The translations under genes and the position numbers were made by a program. From JBDTNQ01 sp039933635 (GTDB taxonomy: Bacteria > Acidobacteriota > Vicinamibacteria > Vicinamibacterales > SCN-69-37): a stretch of DNA of 58,691 nt. The DNA is taken from NCBI GenBank assembly GCA_039933635.1, contig JBDTNQ010000011.1:1-58691 (forward strand), given 5' to 3'. Every line of letters starts with the position of its first letter. Positions within the stretch are counted from its first letter, which is position 1. The notes beneath the pieces are model-generated. The model was given only the letters and a program-made list of their open reading frames with translations. It had not been told where the DNA came from and made no database searches. Positions 1 through 9,848 of the stretch are shown one piece after another.

Positions 1-1
1 T

Positions 2-409
2 ATGGATGCCCGACTCAGCTTCGTGACCCTTGGCGTAGAGGACCTTCAACGATCGGCCGCCTTCTACGAGGACGTGCTGCACCTGCCGCGCATTCCCATG
101 CCGCCTGGTGCAGACGTGGCCTTCTTCGAGCTCGGCCGGACGTGGCTGAGTCTCTACCCACGAACGTTGCTCGCGGCCGACGCGGGCGTGGCCGCGGAGC
201 GCAGCGGCTTTCCGGGCTTCTCGCTGGCGCACAACGTCCGCACGGCTCCTGACGTCGATGCGCTGCTCGCGCACGTCGCGCACCACGGCGGACGCATCGT
301 CAAACCCGGGCAGCATGCGGAGTGGGGCGGATACTCGGGCTACTTCGCGGATCCGGACGGCTTCCTCTGGGAGGTTGCCTGGAATCCGAACTTCCCGCAC
401 GTGCCGTAG
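2..409 (+). CDS. VOC (glyoxalase/bleomycin-resistance fold) family protein
   Basis: 135-residue protein of the vicinal oxygen chelate superfamily, seen from the N-terminal segment FVTLGVEDLQRSAAFYEDVL and the C-terminal YFADPDGFLWEVAWNP, the two ends of the paired beta-alpha-beta-beta-beta modules. The conserved late Glu (in WEVAW) is present, but the usual early metal-binding His is replaced by Thr, so I do not assign a reaction. The start ATG is the second base of the window, so an upstream start cannot be excluded. The gene lies 123 bases ahead of biotin carboxylase on the same strand; it could be an unrelated neighbour. The family call is firm and the substrate unknown. Confidence 0.85.
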   Translation: MDARLSFVTLGVEDLQRSAAFYEDVLHLPRIPMPPGADVAFFELGRTWLSLYPRTLLAADAGVAAERSGFPGFSLAHNVRTAPDVDALLAHVAHHGGRIVKPGQHAEWGGYSGYFADPDGFLWEVAWNPNFPHVP

Positions 410-532
410 ACGACACAGCGCCCAGGCCGGGGCGTTCGTGCGGCGCCAGACGCATCGCATATGCTTTCTCGAGCCGGCGTCCCCAGGCTCGGCACGTCGC
501 ACGCGCATGATCACCGTCCGATTCAAGGGTCA

Positions 533-2041
533 ATGAAGGTTCTGATCGCGAACCGCGGCGAAATTGCCGTGCGCGTCATTCGCGCGTGCCGTGAGATGGG
601 CTACGGCACCGTGGCGGTCTATTCGGACTGCGATCGCACCGCCATGCACGTCCGGCTCGCCGACGAGGCGCATGCCATCGGCGCCGGGCCGGCGTCGGAC
701 AGCTATCTGCGGATCGACCGCATCATCGACGTGGCGCGCCGGTCAGGTGCCTCGCTCGTGCATCCGGGATACGGCTTCCTCGCGGAGAACGCGTCGTTCG
801 CGCAGGCCTGTGCGGATGCGAAACTCACGTTCGTGGGCCCCTCGCCGCAGGCGATTGCGCTCATGGGCGGCAAGACGGCCGCGCGCGATGTCGCGAGGCG
901 CGTCGGCGTGCCCGTCGTGCCAGGCACGGCCGCGCCGTTCGACGAACAGGCGACAGACAAGGACGTGGTCGAGGCGGCGGCGACGATCGGATATCCGCTG
1001 CTGGTGAAGGCGGTGGCCGGCGGTGGTGGCAAGGGCATGCGCACGGTCGCGGCCGCCGACGCCCTGCTTCCAGCCCTGCGCCTCGCGCGTTCAGAGGCCA
1101 GGGCCGCATTCGGCGACGGCTCGGTGTATCTCGAACGACGCATCGTCCATCCGCGCCACATCGAGATCCAGCTGCTGGGCGATGCCCACGGCACCATGCT
1201 GCCGTTCGTCGAACGCGAATGTTCGATTCAACGCCGGCACCAGAAAGTGGTCGAAGAGTCGCCATCGCCCGTGCTCGATCCCGAGACGCGGGCGGCGATG
1301 GCTGAAGCAGCCGCGCGTGTGGCCAGCGCCGCGGGCTACACGAATGCCGGGACGATTGAGTTCCTGCTCGACGAATCCGGCGCGTTCTACTTCCTCGAGA
1401 TGAACACGCGTCTGCAGGTCGAGCATCCGGTCACCGAGGCGGTGACAGGGATCGATCTCGTCCAGTGGCAATTGCGGATCGCGCTCGGCGAGCGTCTCAC
1501 GGTGTCGCCCGATCGGGCGCTGACGCCACGCGGCCACGCGATCGAGTGTCGCATCTACGCTGAAGACCCCGATCGCGGCTTCCTGCCATCGCCCGGCCTC
1601 GTGCGGGACGTGACGGTGCCGGGCGGACCGGGCGTTCGCGACGACCGCGGCGTCGAAGCCGGATTCGACGTGCCGCTGTTCTACGATGCCCTCATCGCGA
1701 AGCTGATCGTGTGGGGCGAGTCGCGCCCCCAGGCCATCCAGCGCCTCACGCGGGCGCTCGACGAATACCGCGTCGTCGGTGTGCAGACGACGTTGCCATT
1801 TTTTCGGTGGCTCGTGCGGCAGCCCGAGTTCGCGGCGGCGCAGTTCAGCACGACCTACCTCGATGCGCTGCTCGTCGACCGCGACGGTCCGTTCGTGGTC
1901 CCAACGGCCACCGACCGGGAGGATGCGGCCATCGCGGCGGCGCTCACGTCCTGGGCGCGCGCGCATCACGCTCCTGGCGAATCGGCGAACGGCGGGACCA
2001 CGGCATGGCGACGAGCCAGCCGGCTGGACGGGCTCCGATGA
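533..2041 (+). CDS. accC: Biotin carboxylase subunit of an acyl-CoA carboxylase
   Basis: ATP-dependent carboxylation of the biotin on a carrier protein, the first half-reaction of acetyl-, propionyl- or methylcrotonyl-type carboxylases. The 502-residue reading starts at ATG 533, where the family signature MKVLIANRGEIAVRVIRA begins; the frame stays open upstream but those 24 residues do not resemble the family. An ATP-grasp glycine loop (AVAGGGGKGM) lies near residues 160-169 and the catalytic MNTRLQVEHPVTE stretch near 290-305. Length and motifs fit AccC well. The stop overlaps the biotin carrier start as ATGA, implying translational coupling. No carboxyltransferase is visible, so acetyl-CoA versus another acyl-CoA specificity is open. 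Confidence 0.93.
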   Translation: MKVLIANRGEIAVRVIRACREMGYGTVAVYSDCDRTAMHVRLADEAHAIGAGPASDSYLRIDRIIDVARRSGASLVHPGYGFLAENASFAQACADAKLTFVGPSPQAIALMGGKTAARDVARRVGVPVVPGTAAPFDEQATDKDVVEAAATIGYPLLVKAVAGGGGKGMRTVAAADALLPALRLARSEARAAFGDGSVYLERRIVHPRHIEIQLLGDAHGTMLPFVERECSIQRRHQKVVEESPSPVLDPETRAAMAEAAARVASAAGYTNAGTIEFLLDESGAFYFLEMNTRLQVEHPVTEAVTGIDLVQWQLRIALGERLTVSPDRALTPRGHAIECRIYAEDPDRGFLPSPGLVRDVTVPGGPGVRDDRGVEAGFDVPLFYDALIAKLIVWGESRPQAIQRLTRALDEYRVVGVQTTLPFFRWLVRQPEFAAAQFSTTYLDALLVDRDGPFVVPTATDREDAAIAAALTSWARAHHAPGESANGGTTAWRRASRLDGLR

Positions 2042-2571
2042 CGTTCGAAACCGACGTGGACGGACATCGGTGCGCCGTCAGCATCGAGCCGGTGGGTGAC
2101 GTGGCACGCGGTGGCGGCCGGTTTCGCGTGGCGATTCGCGATCTCGAGGGCGATCAGCCGGCGCGCGTGTACGTGGTGGACAGCCGACCGACAGCGCTCG
2201 GCCTGTCGCTGGCGTTCGACGACGGCCGGATGGCGGATCCCGCCGTGACGACCCGGCCGAATGGCGAGTACCTGATTCAATTCCCCGGGGTCGACGTGCC
2301 CGTGCTCGTCGACGGTCGCCGGCGGCGACAGGGCGAATCAGCGGGCGCTGGCCAAGGGCAACAGCGGATTACGGCGCCGATGCCCGGCCGGGTGCTGCGT
2401 GTGCTCGTCCAATCGGGAGACGACGTGGTCGCGCGTCAGGGACTGGTTGTCGTCGAGGCCATGAAGATGGAGAACGAACTGCGCGCGGCCCGCGCCGGGC
2501 GTGTGCGTGAGGTGGTGGTGACGGAAGGGACCTCCGTCGAAGCCGGCCGGCTTCTGGTCGTCATTGAATGA
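2038..2571 (+). CDS. Biotin carboxyl carrier (biotin/lipoyl attachment) protein
   Basis: Carries the biotin carboxylated by the upstream biotin carboxylase. The 177-residue reading ends in a biotinyl domain (about residues 110-177) with the biotinylation motif EAMKMEN; the modified lysine would be Lys143. The first 100 residues resemble the N-terminal region of separate carrier subunits in acyl-CoA carboxylases more than E. coli AccB, which has a Pro/Ala linker. I chose ATG 2038 because it overlaps the carboxylase stop by four bases; an in-frame ATG at 2005 would add 11 residues. The stop is followed directly by the palindromic repeat cluster at 2571-2663. Confidence 0.88.
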   Translation: MTFETDVDGHRCAVSIEPVGDVARGGGRFRVAIRDLEGDQPARVYVVDSRPTALGLSLAFDDGRMADPAVTTRPNGEYLIQFPGVDVPVLVDGRRRRQGESAGAGQGQQRITAPMPGRVLRVLVQSGDDVVARQGLVVVEAMKMENELRAARAGRVREVVVTEGTSVEAGRLLVVIE

Positions 2572-2663
2572 GAGACCGGGGAGGTTAAGAGACCGGGTGT
2601 TGAACTGCTACACCCGGTCTCTTCGGACTTGCGTCTTGAACTGCCACACCCGGTCTCTTCGGA
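2571..2663. repeat. Family A palindromic repeat cluster with hairpin
   Basis: Intergenic cluster between the carboxylase pair and tamB. AGAGACCGGG occurs at 2571-2580 and again at 2588-2597. The arm AAGAGACCGGGTGT (2587-2600) pairs perfectly with ACACCCGGTCTCTT (2610-2623) around a 9-nt loop, a 14-bp stem. The right half, from GAACTGC through CACCCGGTCTCTTCGGA, is repeated at about 2638-2662. The ACCGGG/CCCGGT core links it to the elements at 41728-41878 and 55342-55601. The hairpin could also end transcription of the carboxylase genes, but no T-run follows it. Confidence 0.8.
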
Positions 2664-2706
2664 TTGCGCCCCCGGCCTGGGCGATGGCCTACGGTAAGCT
2701 GGACCT

Positions 2707-5700
2707 GTGAGCGAAGAGACGCCCCCGCCCGCGCCGGAACCGGCCGATCAGGCCGACCCGCCAGCGCCGACGCGCGACGGGTTCGGGCGCGTCACGCGGC
2801 GCTGGGCGCGACGTGGACTCGCGCTCGTCGTGGCGATCGTTGCGGGCCTCCTGTTTACCGTGCTCACGATCGATCTCGGCCGGCTGTTCCCGCAGTTGCG
2901 CGGGCTCGCCGAGCGTCAGGCGTCGAACTACCTGGAGCGTCCCGCGCACATCGGCCGCCTGTCGGCCATGATCACCCCGGGCGACTTCGCGATCGAGGAC
3001 TTGGTGATCGAAGGGCGGCGGCCCGGAGATCGCCCTTTCATGCGCGTCAAGCGCGTGACGCTGCACCTCAACTGGTGGCCCCTGCTTCGGAACATTCTGC
3101 ATCCGCAGTTTCACGTCGAGCTACGCCTGATCGACTGGGACATGACGGTCGAGAGCTGGCCGGGCGGCATCCACAACATCCCGAAGCTCACGCCGAAGAC
3201 TCCGGCCTCGAACAAGCCCAAGGCGTTCACCACCACGGTCGACTTCGCGTACGCCACGGGCGGGCACTTCGTCTATGAAGACCACGGCACGCCCTGGCGC
3301 GTGGACGCACCCAACCTGAACTTCAGCCTCGTGCGTTCCGAGGCGCTGAAGCAATACGTCGGACACGTGCAGTTCGACGCGGGGCTCGTGCAGATTCTGG
3401 GCTATCGGCCCATGGCCACCGACATGAGCGCGCGGTTCGTTCTCGATGGCCCGCGCGTGCAGCTGCAACACATCGATCTGAAGACCGAGGGCACGGTCTC
3501 GCACGTCAACGGACTGATCAACTTCACGCGCTGGCCCGAGCAGGTCTACTACGTGAACTCGTCGATCGACTTCAAGACCATGCGCGAGATCTTCTTCCCC
3601 AACGAGACCTGGCGACTCGGGGGCCAGGGCGAGTACACCGGATCGTTCACGTACTCGAAGGAAGGCCTGCGCGTGCTCGCAGGTGATTTTGCAAGCGACA
3701 AGGCGACGGTGAACGATCTGGACTTCCGGTACCTGCACGGCGCGCTGATCTGGACGAACACGCGCTTCGTGGTGACGCACGCGGACTCGGACCTGCTCGG
3801 CGGACACACACGTTTCGAGTATTCGCTGTCGCCGCTCGGCACGCCGACCGGCGCCACCGCGGCCTTTGCCGCCGATTACACGAACTTCGATCTGTTCAAC
3901 CTCGATCGGCTGATGAACCTGCGCGGACTGAAGCTCGCCGGGCAAGCCACGGGTGATCTCGCCATGGAATGGCAGAACGGGCACTTCGCGTCGACGAAGC
4001 GGGGTGGTGGTACCACGGCGATCGTCGCGCCCGCTGGCGTGACCCTGGCGTCCGTGACTCTGCCAGCCGTGCCGCTGACGCCGGTGCCGGAGCCGAAGCC
4101 GTTCGATTCGAACCGCCGCATGGGGCCGCTGACGCTGGGCGGGGAAGTGCACTACACCTTCGATCCCGGCGGCACCACCTTCGAGCCGAGCTGGACCGCC
4201 ACGCCCTACACCTATGTGTCCTACAGCGGTCGCATGGCGGCCGATGGCAGCTCGAATTTCCCGTTTCACGTGACGAGCCACGACTGGCAGGAGAGCGACC
4301 ACTTGCTGGCGTCCATCATGACCGCGATCAGCGGCCAGACCGGCGCTATCGAGGTCGCGGGACGCGGCACGTTCGATGGCGCAATGACCGGGCGGTTCTC
4401 GTCGCCACGGATCGCGGGACGCTTCGATGGCGAGTCGATTCGTGCGTGGGACGTCACCTGGGGCAAGACCAAGGCCGATCTGGTGATCGAGAACAAGTAC
4501 GTCGACATCACCAACAGCGCGATCACGGGCCCGGACTCCGGCACGATTGTGGCGGACGGCCGCTACGCCCTCGGCTTCCGCAGTGACGATCTCGAGGAAA
4601 TCCACTCGAAGGTGGTTTTGAACAACTGGCCGCTGGCTGACCTGCGTCATGCGTTCAATCTCGACGACTGGCCGATGGAAGGCACGCTCGGCATGGTCGA
4701 TCTCGATCTGCGCGGGCGCTACAAGAACATGTTCGGGACCGGGCGCATGCGCATCGACAACGGCAAGGCCTGGCACGAGCCATTCGATTCGGCGACGGGC
4801 GACCTCGAGCTCGAAGGCACGGGGTTGCGGGTGAGCCGTATCGAGATGCACAAGGGGCCCGGCCTCATGCACGGCGCCGCGCGCATCGGCTGGGACGGCA
4901 CGTACGCGTTCAACGCCGACGGCGAGAACGTGGACGTGGAGCAACTCGAGAACTTCAAGGTGCCTTCTGCGCCCTTGAGCGGGCGGTTGAAGTTCAAGGC
5001 GACGGGCGCCGGATCGTTTGACGGTCCGATCTATACCTTCGACGGCTCGATCGACGATCTCTTCGTCGGCAGCGAGGGCATCGGCGCCGTCGCGGGCCGG
5101 TTCACCATCAACAACAAAGTGATGGCCATCGAGCGCCTGCAGGCCGGATCCGGACGACTCCAGGTCGTGGGCAGCGGCACCATCGCGTTCGACGACGCCT
5201 ACACGTCCGACCTGCGGCTGCGATTCCAGGAAACGGCGCTCGACCCGTACCTGAAGTTCGTCATGACCCAGGACATCTCCCCCTACGCCCGCATCATCGT
5301 CGGCGGCAGCATGACGGTGAAGGGGCCGCTGGCGACGCCGAAGGTACTGGCGGTGGACACGACGATCGACGACGCGTCGCTGACACTCGCGGACTACGAG
5401 CTGAGCAACGATGGCCCACTCCGCCTGCGCTTCGAAAACGGCGTGATGAACCTCGCGTCACTGAAGCTGAAGGGCAGCAACACGAATCTCACGCTGACGG
5501 GGTCGGTCGATTCGGGCACGCGCACCGTCGACATCAAGGCCAACGGCGACGCCAGCCTGTCGATCCTGCAGCTGAAGTACCGCGATCTTGTTGCGTCAGG
5601 CGGCGCGTCCGTCAATGCCGCGGTCACCGGGTCGTTCGACGCGCCGCGACTGTCCGGCAGCGCGACGATTACAGACGGCCGCCTGCGTCCGTTCGATTCG

Positions 5701-6885
5701 CCGCACGGTCTCGAAGCCGTCAACGGGCGGATCGAAGTGGTGTCGAACACGATCAGACCCATCGATCTGCATGGGCGCATCGGCAGCGGCGACGTCGCGT
5801 TCGGCGGGACGATTGGCCTCGATGGCTATCTCCCATCGGAGTTCAACCTCACGGCGCGGGGCCGTTCGATGCGACTCCGCTACCCGGAGGGATTCGACTC
5901 GATCGTGGACATGGACCTGACGCTCACGGGGCCCGTGGGCACACCCGTGCTCAGCGGCGATGTGGACGTGCTGAAGGTTCGACTGCGTCCGCTGACGCAG
6001 GGCACTGGGTTCGGCTTCTGCGGGCTCGACGCGGGATTCCTCGCCAGCGGCGCGACCGCGGCCATCGGATCGCTGTCGAGCCAGAGCGCGGCGGCAGGCC
6101 CGGCCATTGCGCTCGACCTTCGCGTGAATGCGCCGCGCATGGCGTTCATTGATACGAAAAACGCGCGACTGGACGCAGAAGCCCACCTCGAAGTGCACGG
6201 CACGTTCGATGCACCGGCCATCACCGGGTCGGTGGACATCGTCAGCGGCGAGGTCCTGTGCAACGGCAATCGCTTCTTCGTCCGTGACGGATCGCGAATC
6301 GATTTTCCAGCGGGCGGAAGCTTCGATCCGGTCTTCAATCTGTCGGCCGAAACGCGGCCGAGGCTGGCAGGGGAGACCTACACGGTCAGCGTGGAGATAT
6401 CCGGGACGACCTCCCAGATCACACCGACCCTGTCCTCGGAACCATACCTGCCGCAGACGGACATCGTGGCGCTGATCTTCGGCGGCATTCCCAATCCAGG
6501 AAACGCCGAGCAACGTGCGCTGGGTGCGTCCCAGCTGCAGCAGGAGCACGTCATCCAGTCAGCGGGCGCCAGCTTTCTCGCCAGTCCCTTGACGTCCTTC
6601 GTCGGGTCCGTCGCTGAACGCACGGGCGCGCTCGACACCGTGCAAATCACGCCCATCCTGGCGAGTGAGAGCTCGTCGCTGGGTCAGCTCAATCCGACGG
6701 CGCGCATTACGCTCGGCAAGCGGATCTCGCCTAAGGTCTTCCTGACGTATTCACGGACGCTGAGCGGCCCACAGGACGAACTGATCCTGCTCGAGTACGA
6801 GGAAAGCGATCGCGTGTCCTGGGTGCTCTCCCGCAACCAGGACCGGACGTTCGCGCTCGATTTTCGTATCCGGTACGCCTTCTGA
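2707..6885 (+). CDS. tamB: TamB-like translocation and assembly module protein (DUF490)
   Basis: 1392-residue AsmA/TamB-type protein spanning from the inner membrane towards the outer membrane. TamB family members partner with Omp85 proteins and are implicated in outer-membrane protein assembly and inter-membrane lipid transport. A single membrane segment (about residues 36-56) follows an acidic, proline-rich N-terminus; then comes a long beta-repeat body, with the TamB C-terminal domain over roughly the last 300 residues, ending in the hydrophobic RIRYAF. Start is GTG 2707. Its stop overlaps the next gene's ATG by one base, and that gene is an Omp85 protein, which supports a TamB partnership. 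The length is close to E. coli TamB. Confidence 0.9.
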   Translation: MSEETPPPAPEPADQADPPAPTRDGFGRVTRRWARRGLALVVAIVAGLLFTVLTIDLGRLFPQLRGLAERQASNYLERPAHIGRLSAMITPGDFAIEDLVIEGRRPGDRPFMRVKRVTLHLNWWPLLRNILHPQFHVELRLIDWDMTVESWPGGIHNIPKLTPKTPASNKPKAFTTTVDFAYATGGHFVYEDHGTPWRVDAPNLNFSLVRSEALKQYVGHVQFDAGLVQILGYRPMATDMSARFVLDGPRVQLQHIDLKTEGTVSHVNGLINFTRWPEQVYYVNSSIDFKTMREIFFPNETWRLGGQGEYTGSFTYSKEGLRVLAGDFASDKATVNDLDFRYLHGALIWTNTRFVVTHADSDLLGGHTRFEYSLSPLGTPTGATAAFAADYTNFDLFNLDRLMNLRGLKLAGQATGDLAMEWQNGHFASTKRGGGTTAIVAPAGVTLASVTLPAVPLTPVPEPKPFDSNRRMGPLTLGGEVHYTFDPGGTTFEPSWTATPYTYVSYSGRMAADGSSNFPFHVTSHDWQESDHLLASIMTAISGQTGAIEVAGRGTFDGAMTGRFSSPRIAGRFDGESIRAWDVTWGKTKADLVIENKYVDITNSAITGPDSGTIVADGRYALGFRSDDLEEIHSKVVLNNWPLADLRHAFNLDDWPMEGTLGMVDLDLRGRYKNMFGTGRMRIDNGKAWHEPFDSATGDLELEGTGLRVSRIEMHKGPGLMHGAARIGWDGTYAFNADGENVDVEQLENFKVPSAPLSGRLKFKATGAGSFDGPIYTFDGSIDDLFVGSEGIGAVAGRFTINNKVMAIERLQAGSGRLQVVGSGTIAFDDAYTSDLRLRFQETALDPYLKFVMTQDISPYARIIVGGSMTVKGPLATPKVLAVDTTIDDASLTLADYELSNDGPLRLRFENGVMNLASLKLKGSNTNLTLTGSVDSGTRTVDIKANGDASLSILQLKYRDLVASGGASVNAAVTGSFDAPRLSGSATITDGRLRPFDSPHGLEAVNGRIEVVSNTIRPIDLHGRIGSGDVAFGGTIGLDGYLPSEFNLTARGRSMRLRYPEGFDSIVDMDLTLTGPVGTPVLSGDVDVLKVRLRPLTQGTGFGFCGLDAGFLASGATAAIGSLSSQSAAAGPAIALDLRVNAPRMAFIDTKNARLDAEAHLEVHGTFDAPAITGSVDIVSGEVLCNGNRFFVRDGSRIDFPAGGSFDPVFNLSAETRPRLAGETYTVSVEISGTTSQITPTLSSEPYLPQTDIVALIFGGIPNPGNAEQRALGASQLQQEHVIQSAGASFLASPLTSFVGSVAERTGALDTVQITPILASESSSLGQLNPTARITLGKRISPKVFLTYSRTLSGPQDELILLEYEESDRVSWVLSRNQDRTFALDFRIRYAF

Positions 6886-9848
6886 TGGTCCGCCTCTGGT
6901 CGCGTCTCCTCATGCTCACCGCGGTGATGGTGGGCGCCGCCTCAACGGTCACGGCTCAGGACCTTGCCGATGTGCTGGGCCGCAGCGTCACGGCCGTGCA
7001 CTTCGTGGTCGAGGGCCGCGAGGATATTTCGCCGGCGTTGATGAGCCTGGCCGACGTGCGCGTGGGCCAACCGCTCCGACAGGAGGATGTGCGCAGCACC
7101 CTCGGTCGCCTCGACAGCCTTGGCCGGTACGACGACATCGTTCCGGTGGCGACCGTTGTTGGCGATGGTGTTGAGGTCACCTTCCGCCTCACTCCACGAC
7201 ATCCGGTCACGAACATCGACGTGCGCGGAGACGCGGGCCTTCCGGCTGGAACGCTGAGGAGCCTCATCCTGCAGCGCTACGGTGGTGTGCCGACGACCAC
7301 CAGGCCGTCGGCCGTCGCGGACACGGCCGCCCAATTGTTGCGCGACGAAGGTTATCTGCGGGCCCGCGTCACCCCGGAGACGGTGATCTCGCACGATCCG
7401 GAAGGCGCCACGCTGGCCCTGACGGTCGAGGCCGGGCCTCAGGCCCACATCGGGCGGACCGAGATTCGTGGAACATCGCCGTTGACGACGGCTGAGATTC
7501 TTCAGCGTACGAAGACCCAGGCCGGGCTCCCGTTCAAGCGGCGCGATGTCGAGACCGGCATCACGGCCCTCGAGGACGACCTTCGAGGACGCGGGTACTA
7601 CGAAGCGCAGGTGACGTTGCTGCCGCCATCGGCGGGCGAGACCGTGGACCCTGTCATCAACATCGACACGGGCCCGCTCGTCGAGCTCAAGGTGGTGCCC
7701 GATGGCGTGTTGTCGCGTGGCGACGTCGACACCCTCGTGCCCATCAAACGTCTCGGCGCCGTCGATCAGGATCTGCTCGAGGACTCGCGGGCGCGCGTCG
7801 AACGTGCCCTCCGTGCAGAAGGGTACTGGCGCGCCAAGGCGCCGTTCACGCGGGAGCCGAGCGCCGACGGCAAGCGGTTGACCGTGGTCTTCACGATCGA
7901 TCGCGGTCCGCGCTACTTCATCGATCGCATCGAGTGGCCATCCTCGTCGGCGGTGCCGGAGTTGACCCTGCGCGAACTGGTGGCGGTGCGCGACGGCGAG
8001 GTGTTCGATCAGGATCGCTTCCTGGCCGGAATGGCGCGCGTGGCGGATCTTTATCGACGAAGCGGCTACTACCAGTTCAAGGCCGAGCCCGGCTTCGACG
8101 AAGCGCCGGATCCGAACTCGACCAACAGCAACCGCGCGCTCGTGGTCGTGCATCCCAACATGACCGAAGGCCCGCGTGGGCAGGTCGCGGCCGAGACGTT
8201 CGTGTTCAGCGGTCCGCATCGGGTGCCCGAAGGCGAACTCCGGCAGGCGATGAGCCAGCATGTCGGCCGGCCGTACGTAGAACTCGAGGCCGCGCAGGAC
8301 CGCGCCGCGCTGCGAACGCTCTATCGCAATCGCGGCTACCTGCAGGCCTTCGTCGAGATCGTCCCGTCGTTCAGCGAGGATGGTACCGACGTGTCCGTGA
8401 CGGTCACGATCAACGAGGGGCCGCAGGTCCGTATCGGTCAGATCTCCGTCGTCGGCAACCGCGCGGTGTCCGAGGCCTACATCCTGCGCGAGATGCACCT
8501 GGTGGCGGGTCAGCCGGCCGGCGATGCGGCGTTGGCACAGGCCCGTCGTCGTCTCGCAGAGATGGGATTCAGGCGCGTCACTATCTCGACGACGCCGGGA
8601 GCCACCGAGCAGGAGGTCCGCGTCATCGTCAGCGTCACCGAGGCGCCACGCATTTCGCTGGCGTACGGCGGCGGTCTCGAAGGTGGCCGTCAACTGCGCA
8701 GGGCCGTGGGCGGAGGCTTCGAGGACTATCTGGGCTTCGCCCCCCGAGGATCGTTCGAAATCGGCCGTCGGAATCTCGGCGGCCGCAACCGATCGCTCAA
8801 CTTGTACTCACGCGTCAGCTTCAAGCGTCGCCGTTCGCAGGACCCTGAGCTGGACGGTCGCGGCTTTGGCTTCACCGAGTACCGCGTGACCGGAACCTAC
8901 CAGGAGCACCGGGCGTTTGGCGCCGACGTGGACCTGATCATCGGCACGTCCTTCGAGCAGGCGGTCCGCACCAATTTCAATTTCCTGCGCAAGAGCACCA
9001 ACGTGGAAGCGCTCCGGCGGGTGACCGACCACCTGAACGTGTCGGGTCGATACGTGCTCGACTTCACCCGCTTGTTCGACGAACTCATCGCGGACGACGA
9101 TCCGTTGCAGCCGCTCATCGATCGCCTCTTTCCGCAGGTGCGCCTGTCGTATCTCGCCAGTGGCGTGTCATGGGATCGCCGTGACAGCCCGTTGGCGCCG
9201 ACTCGTGGCTCGCTCGCCGCCGCGGACGTCGAGCTGGCGATGCGCGCCATCGGGTCGCAGGTCGGCTACTCCAAGGTCTTCCTGCAGGGCTCGATGTTTC
9301 ACGCCCTGGACAGCACGAAGAAGACCATTGTCGCGGGCCGGGCGGAACTGGGGCTCGCGCACGGGCTTCCACGAGCGGTGACGCGTGTCGACGCCGACGG
9401 CAATCCCGTGCCCGGTGACAACGGTCAGCCGATTGTCGATCTGATCCACGATCTGCCGGCCAGTCAGCGATTCTTCGCCGGAGGCAGCACGACGGTCCGC
9501 GGCTTCCAACTGGACCGCCTGGGCGTCCCGGAGATTCTCACGAAGGACGGGCTCTCAATCGGCGGCAACGCCGTGGTGGTCCTCAACGGAGAGATCCGTC
9601 GCTCCATTGCCAAGCTGGCAGGACGAACCGTTGCTGCGGTCGCGTTCGTGGATGGCGGCAACGTCTTCGCCACGGCGAGCACGGTCGACTTCACGCGCCT
9701 GCGCGGCGCCGCGGGCTTCGGCGTCCGCTACGACTCGCCGCTCGGGCCCATCCGGCTCGACTTCGGCTTCAAGATGAAGCCGGAGATCGTCGGTGGCAAT
9801 CGCGAGCGCCGCTGGGAATATCACTTGAGCATCGGGGAGGCGTTCTGA
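6885..9848 (+). CDS. Omp85-family outer membrane assembly protein (BamA/TamA-like) with seven POTRA repeats
   Basis: 987 residues: a signal peptide (cleavage near residue 24, after VTA), a long periplasmic region, then a 16-strand-type Omp85 barrel from about residue 590. I count seven successive POTRA-like units, each ending in a hydrophobic strand and Glu/Asp-Gly or Glu-Ala turn (for example VTINEG, VTIDRG-like, VSVTEA). The barrel lid-loop signature VRGF is present in STTVRGFQLDRLG. E. coli BamA has five POTRA domains and TamA three. The position directly after tamB, with overlapping stop and start, favours a TamA-like or dual role; a BamA role elsewhere in the genome cannot be judged from this window. 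Confidence 0.9.
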   Translation: MVRLWSRLLMLTAVMVGAASTVTAQDLADVLGRSVTAVHFVVEGREDISPALMSLADVRVGQPLRQEDVRSTLGRLDSLGRYDDIVPVATVVGDGVEVTFRLTPRHPVTNIDVRGDAGLPAGTLRSLILQRYGGVPTTTRPSAVADTAAQLLRDEGYLRARVTPETVISHDPEGATLALTVEAGPQAHIGRTEIRGTSPLTTAEILQRTKTQAGLPFKRRDVETGITALEDDLRGRGYYEAQVTLLPPSAGETVDPVINIDTGPLVELKVVPDGVLSRGDVDTLVPIKRLGAVDQDLLEDSRARVERALRAEGYWRAKAPFTREPSADGKRLTVVFTIDRGPRYFIDRIEWPSSSAVPELTLRELVAVRDGEVFDQDRFLAGMARVADLYRRSGYYQFKAEPGFDEAPDPNSTNSNRALVVVHPNMTEGPRGQVAAETFVFSGPHRVPEGELRQAMSQHVGRPYVELEAAQDRAALRTLYRNRGYLQAFVEIVPSFSEDGTDVSVTVTINEGPQVRIGQISVVGNRAVSEAYILREMHLVAGQPAGDAALAQARRRLAEMGFRRVTISTTPGATEQEVRVIVSVTEAPRISLAYGGGLEGGRQLRRAVGGGFEDYLGFAPRGSFEIGRRNLGGRNRSLNLYSRVSFKRRRSQDPELDGRGFGFTEYRVTGTYQEHRAFGADVDLIIGTSFEQAVRTNFNFLRKSTNVEALRRVTDHLNVSGRYVLDFTRLFDELIADDDPLQPLIDRLFPQVRLSYLASGVSWDRRDSPLAPTRGSLAAADVELAMRAIGSQVGYSKVFLQGSMFHALDSTKKTIVAGRAELGLAHGLPRAVTRVDADGNPVPGDNGQPIVDLIHDLPASQRFFAGGSTTVRGFQLDRLGVPEILTKDGLSIGGNAVVVLNGEIRRSIAKLAGRTVAAVAFVDGGNVFATASTVDFTRLRGAAGFGVRYDSPLGPIRLDFGFKMKPEIVGGNRERRWEYHLSIGEAF

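Noticed and set aside
3121..4944. 607-codon open frame antisense to tamB
   Set aside because: It is in phase-opposed register to a clear, well-matched gene, is rich in His/Arg/Val as expected of reverse-complement GC-rich coding DNA, and has no family-like motif.
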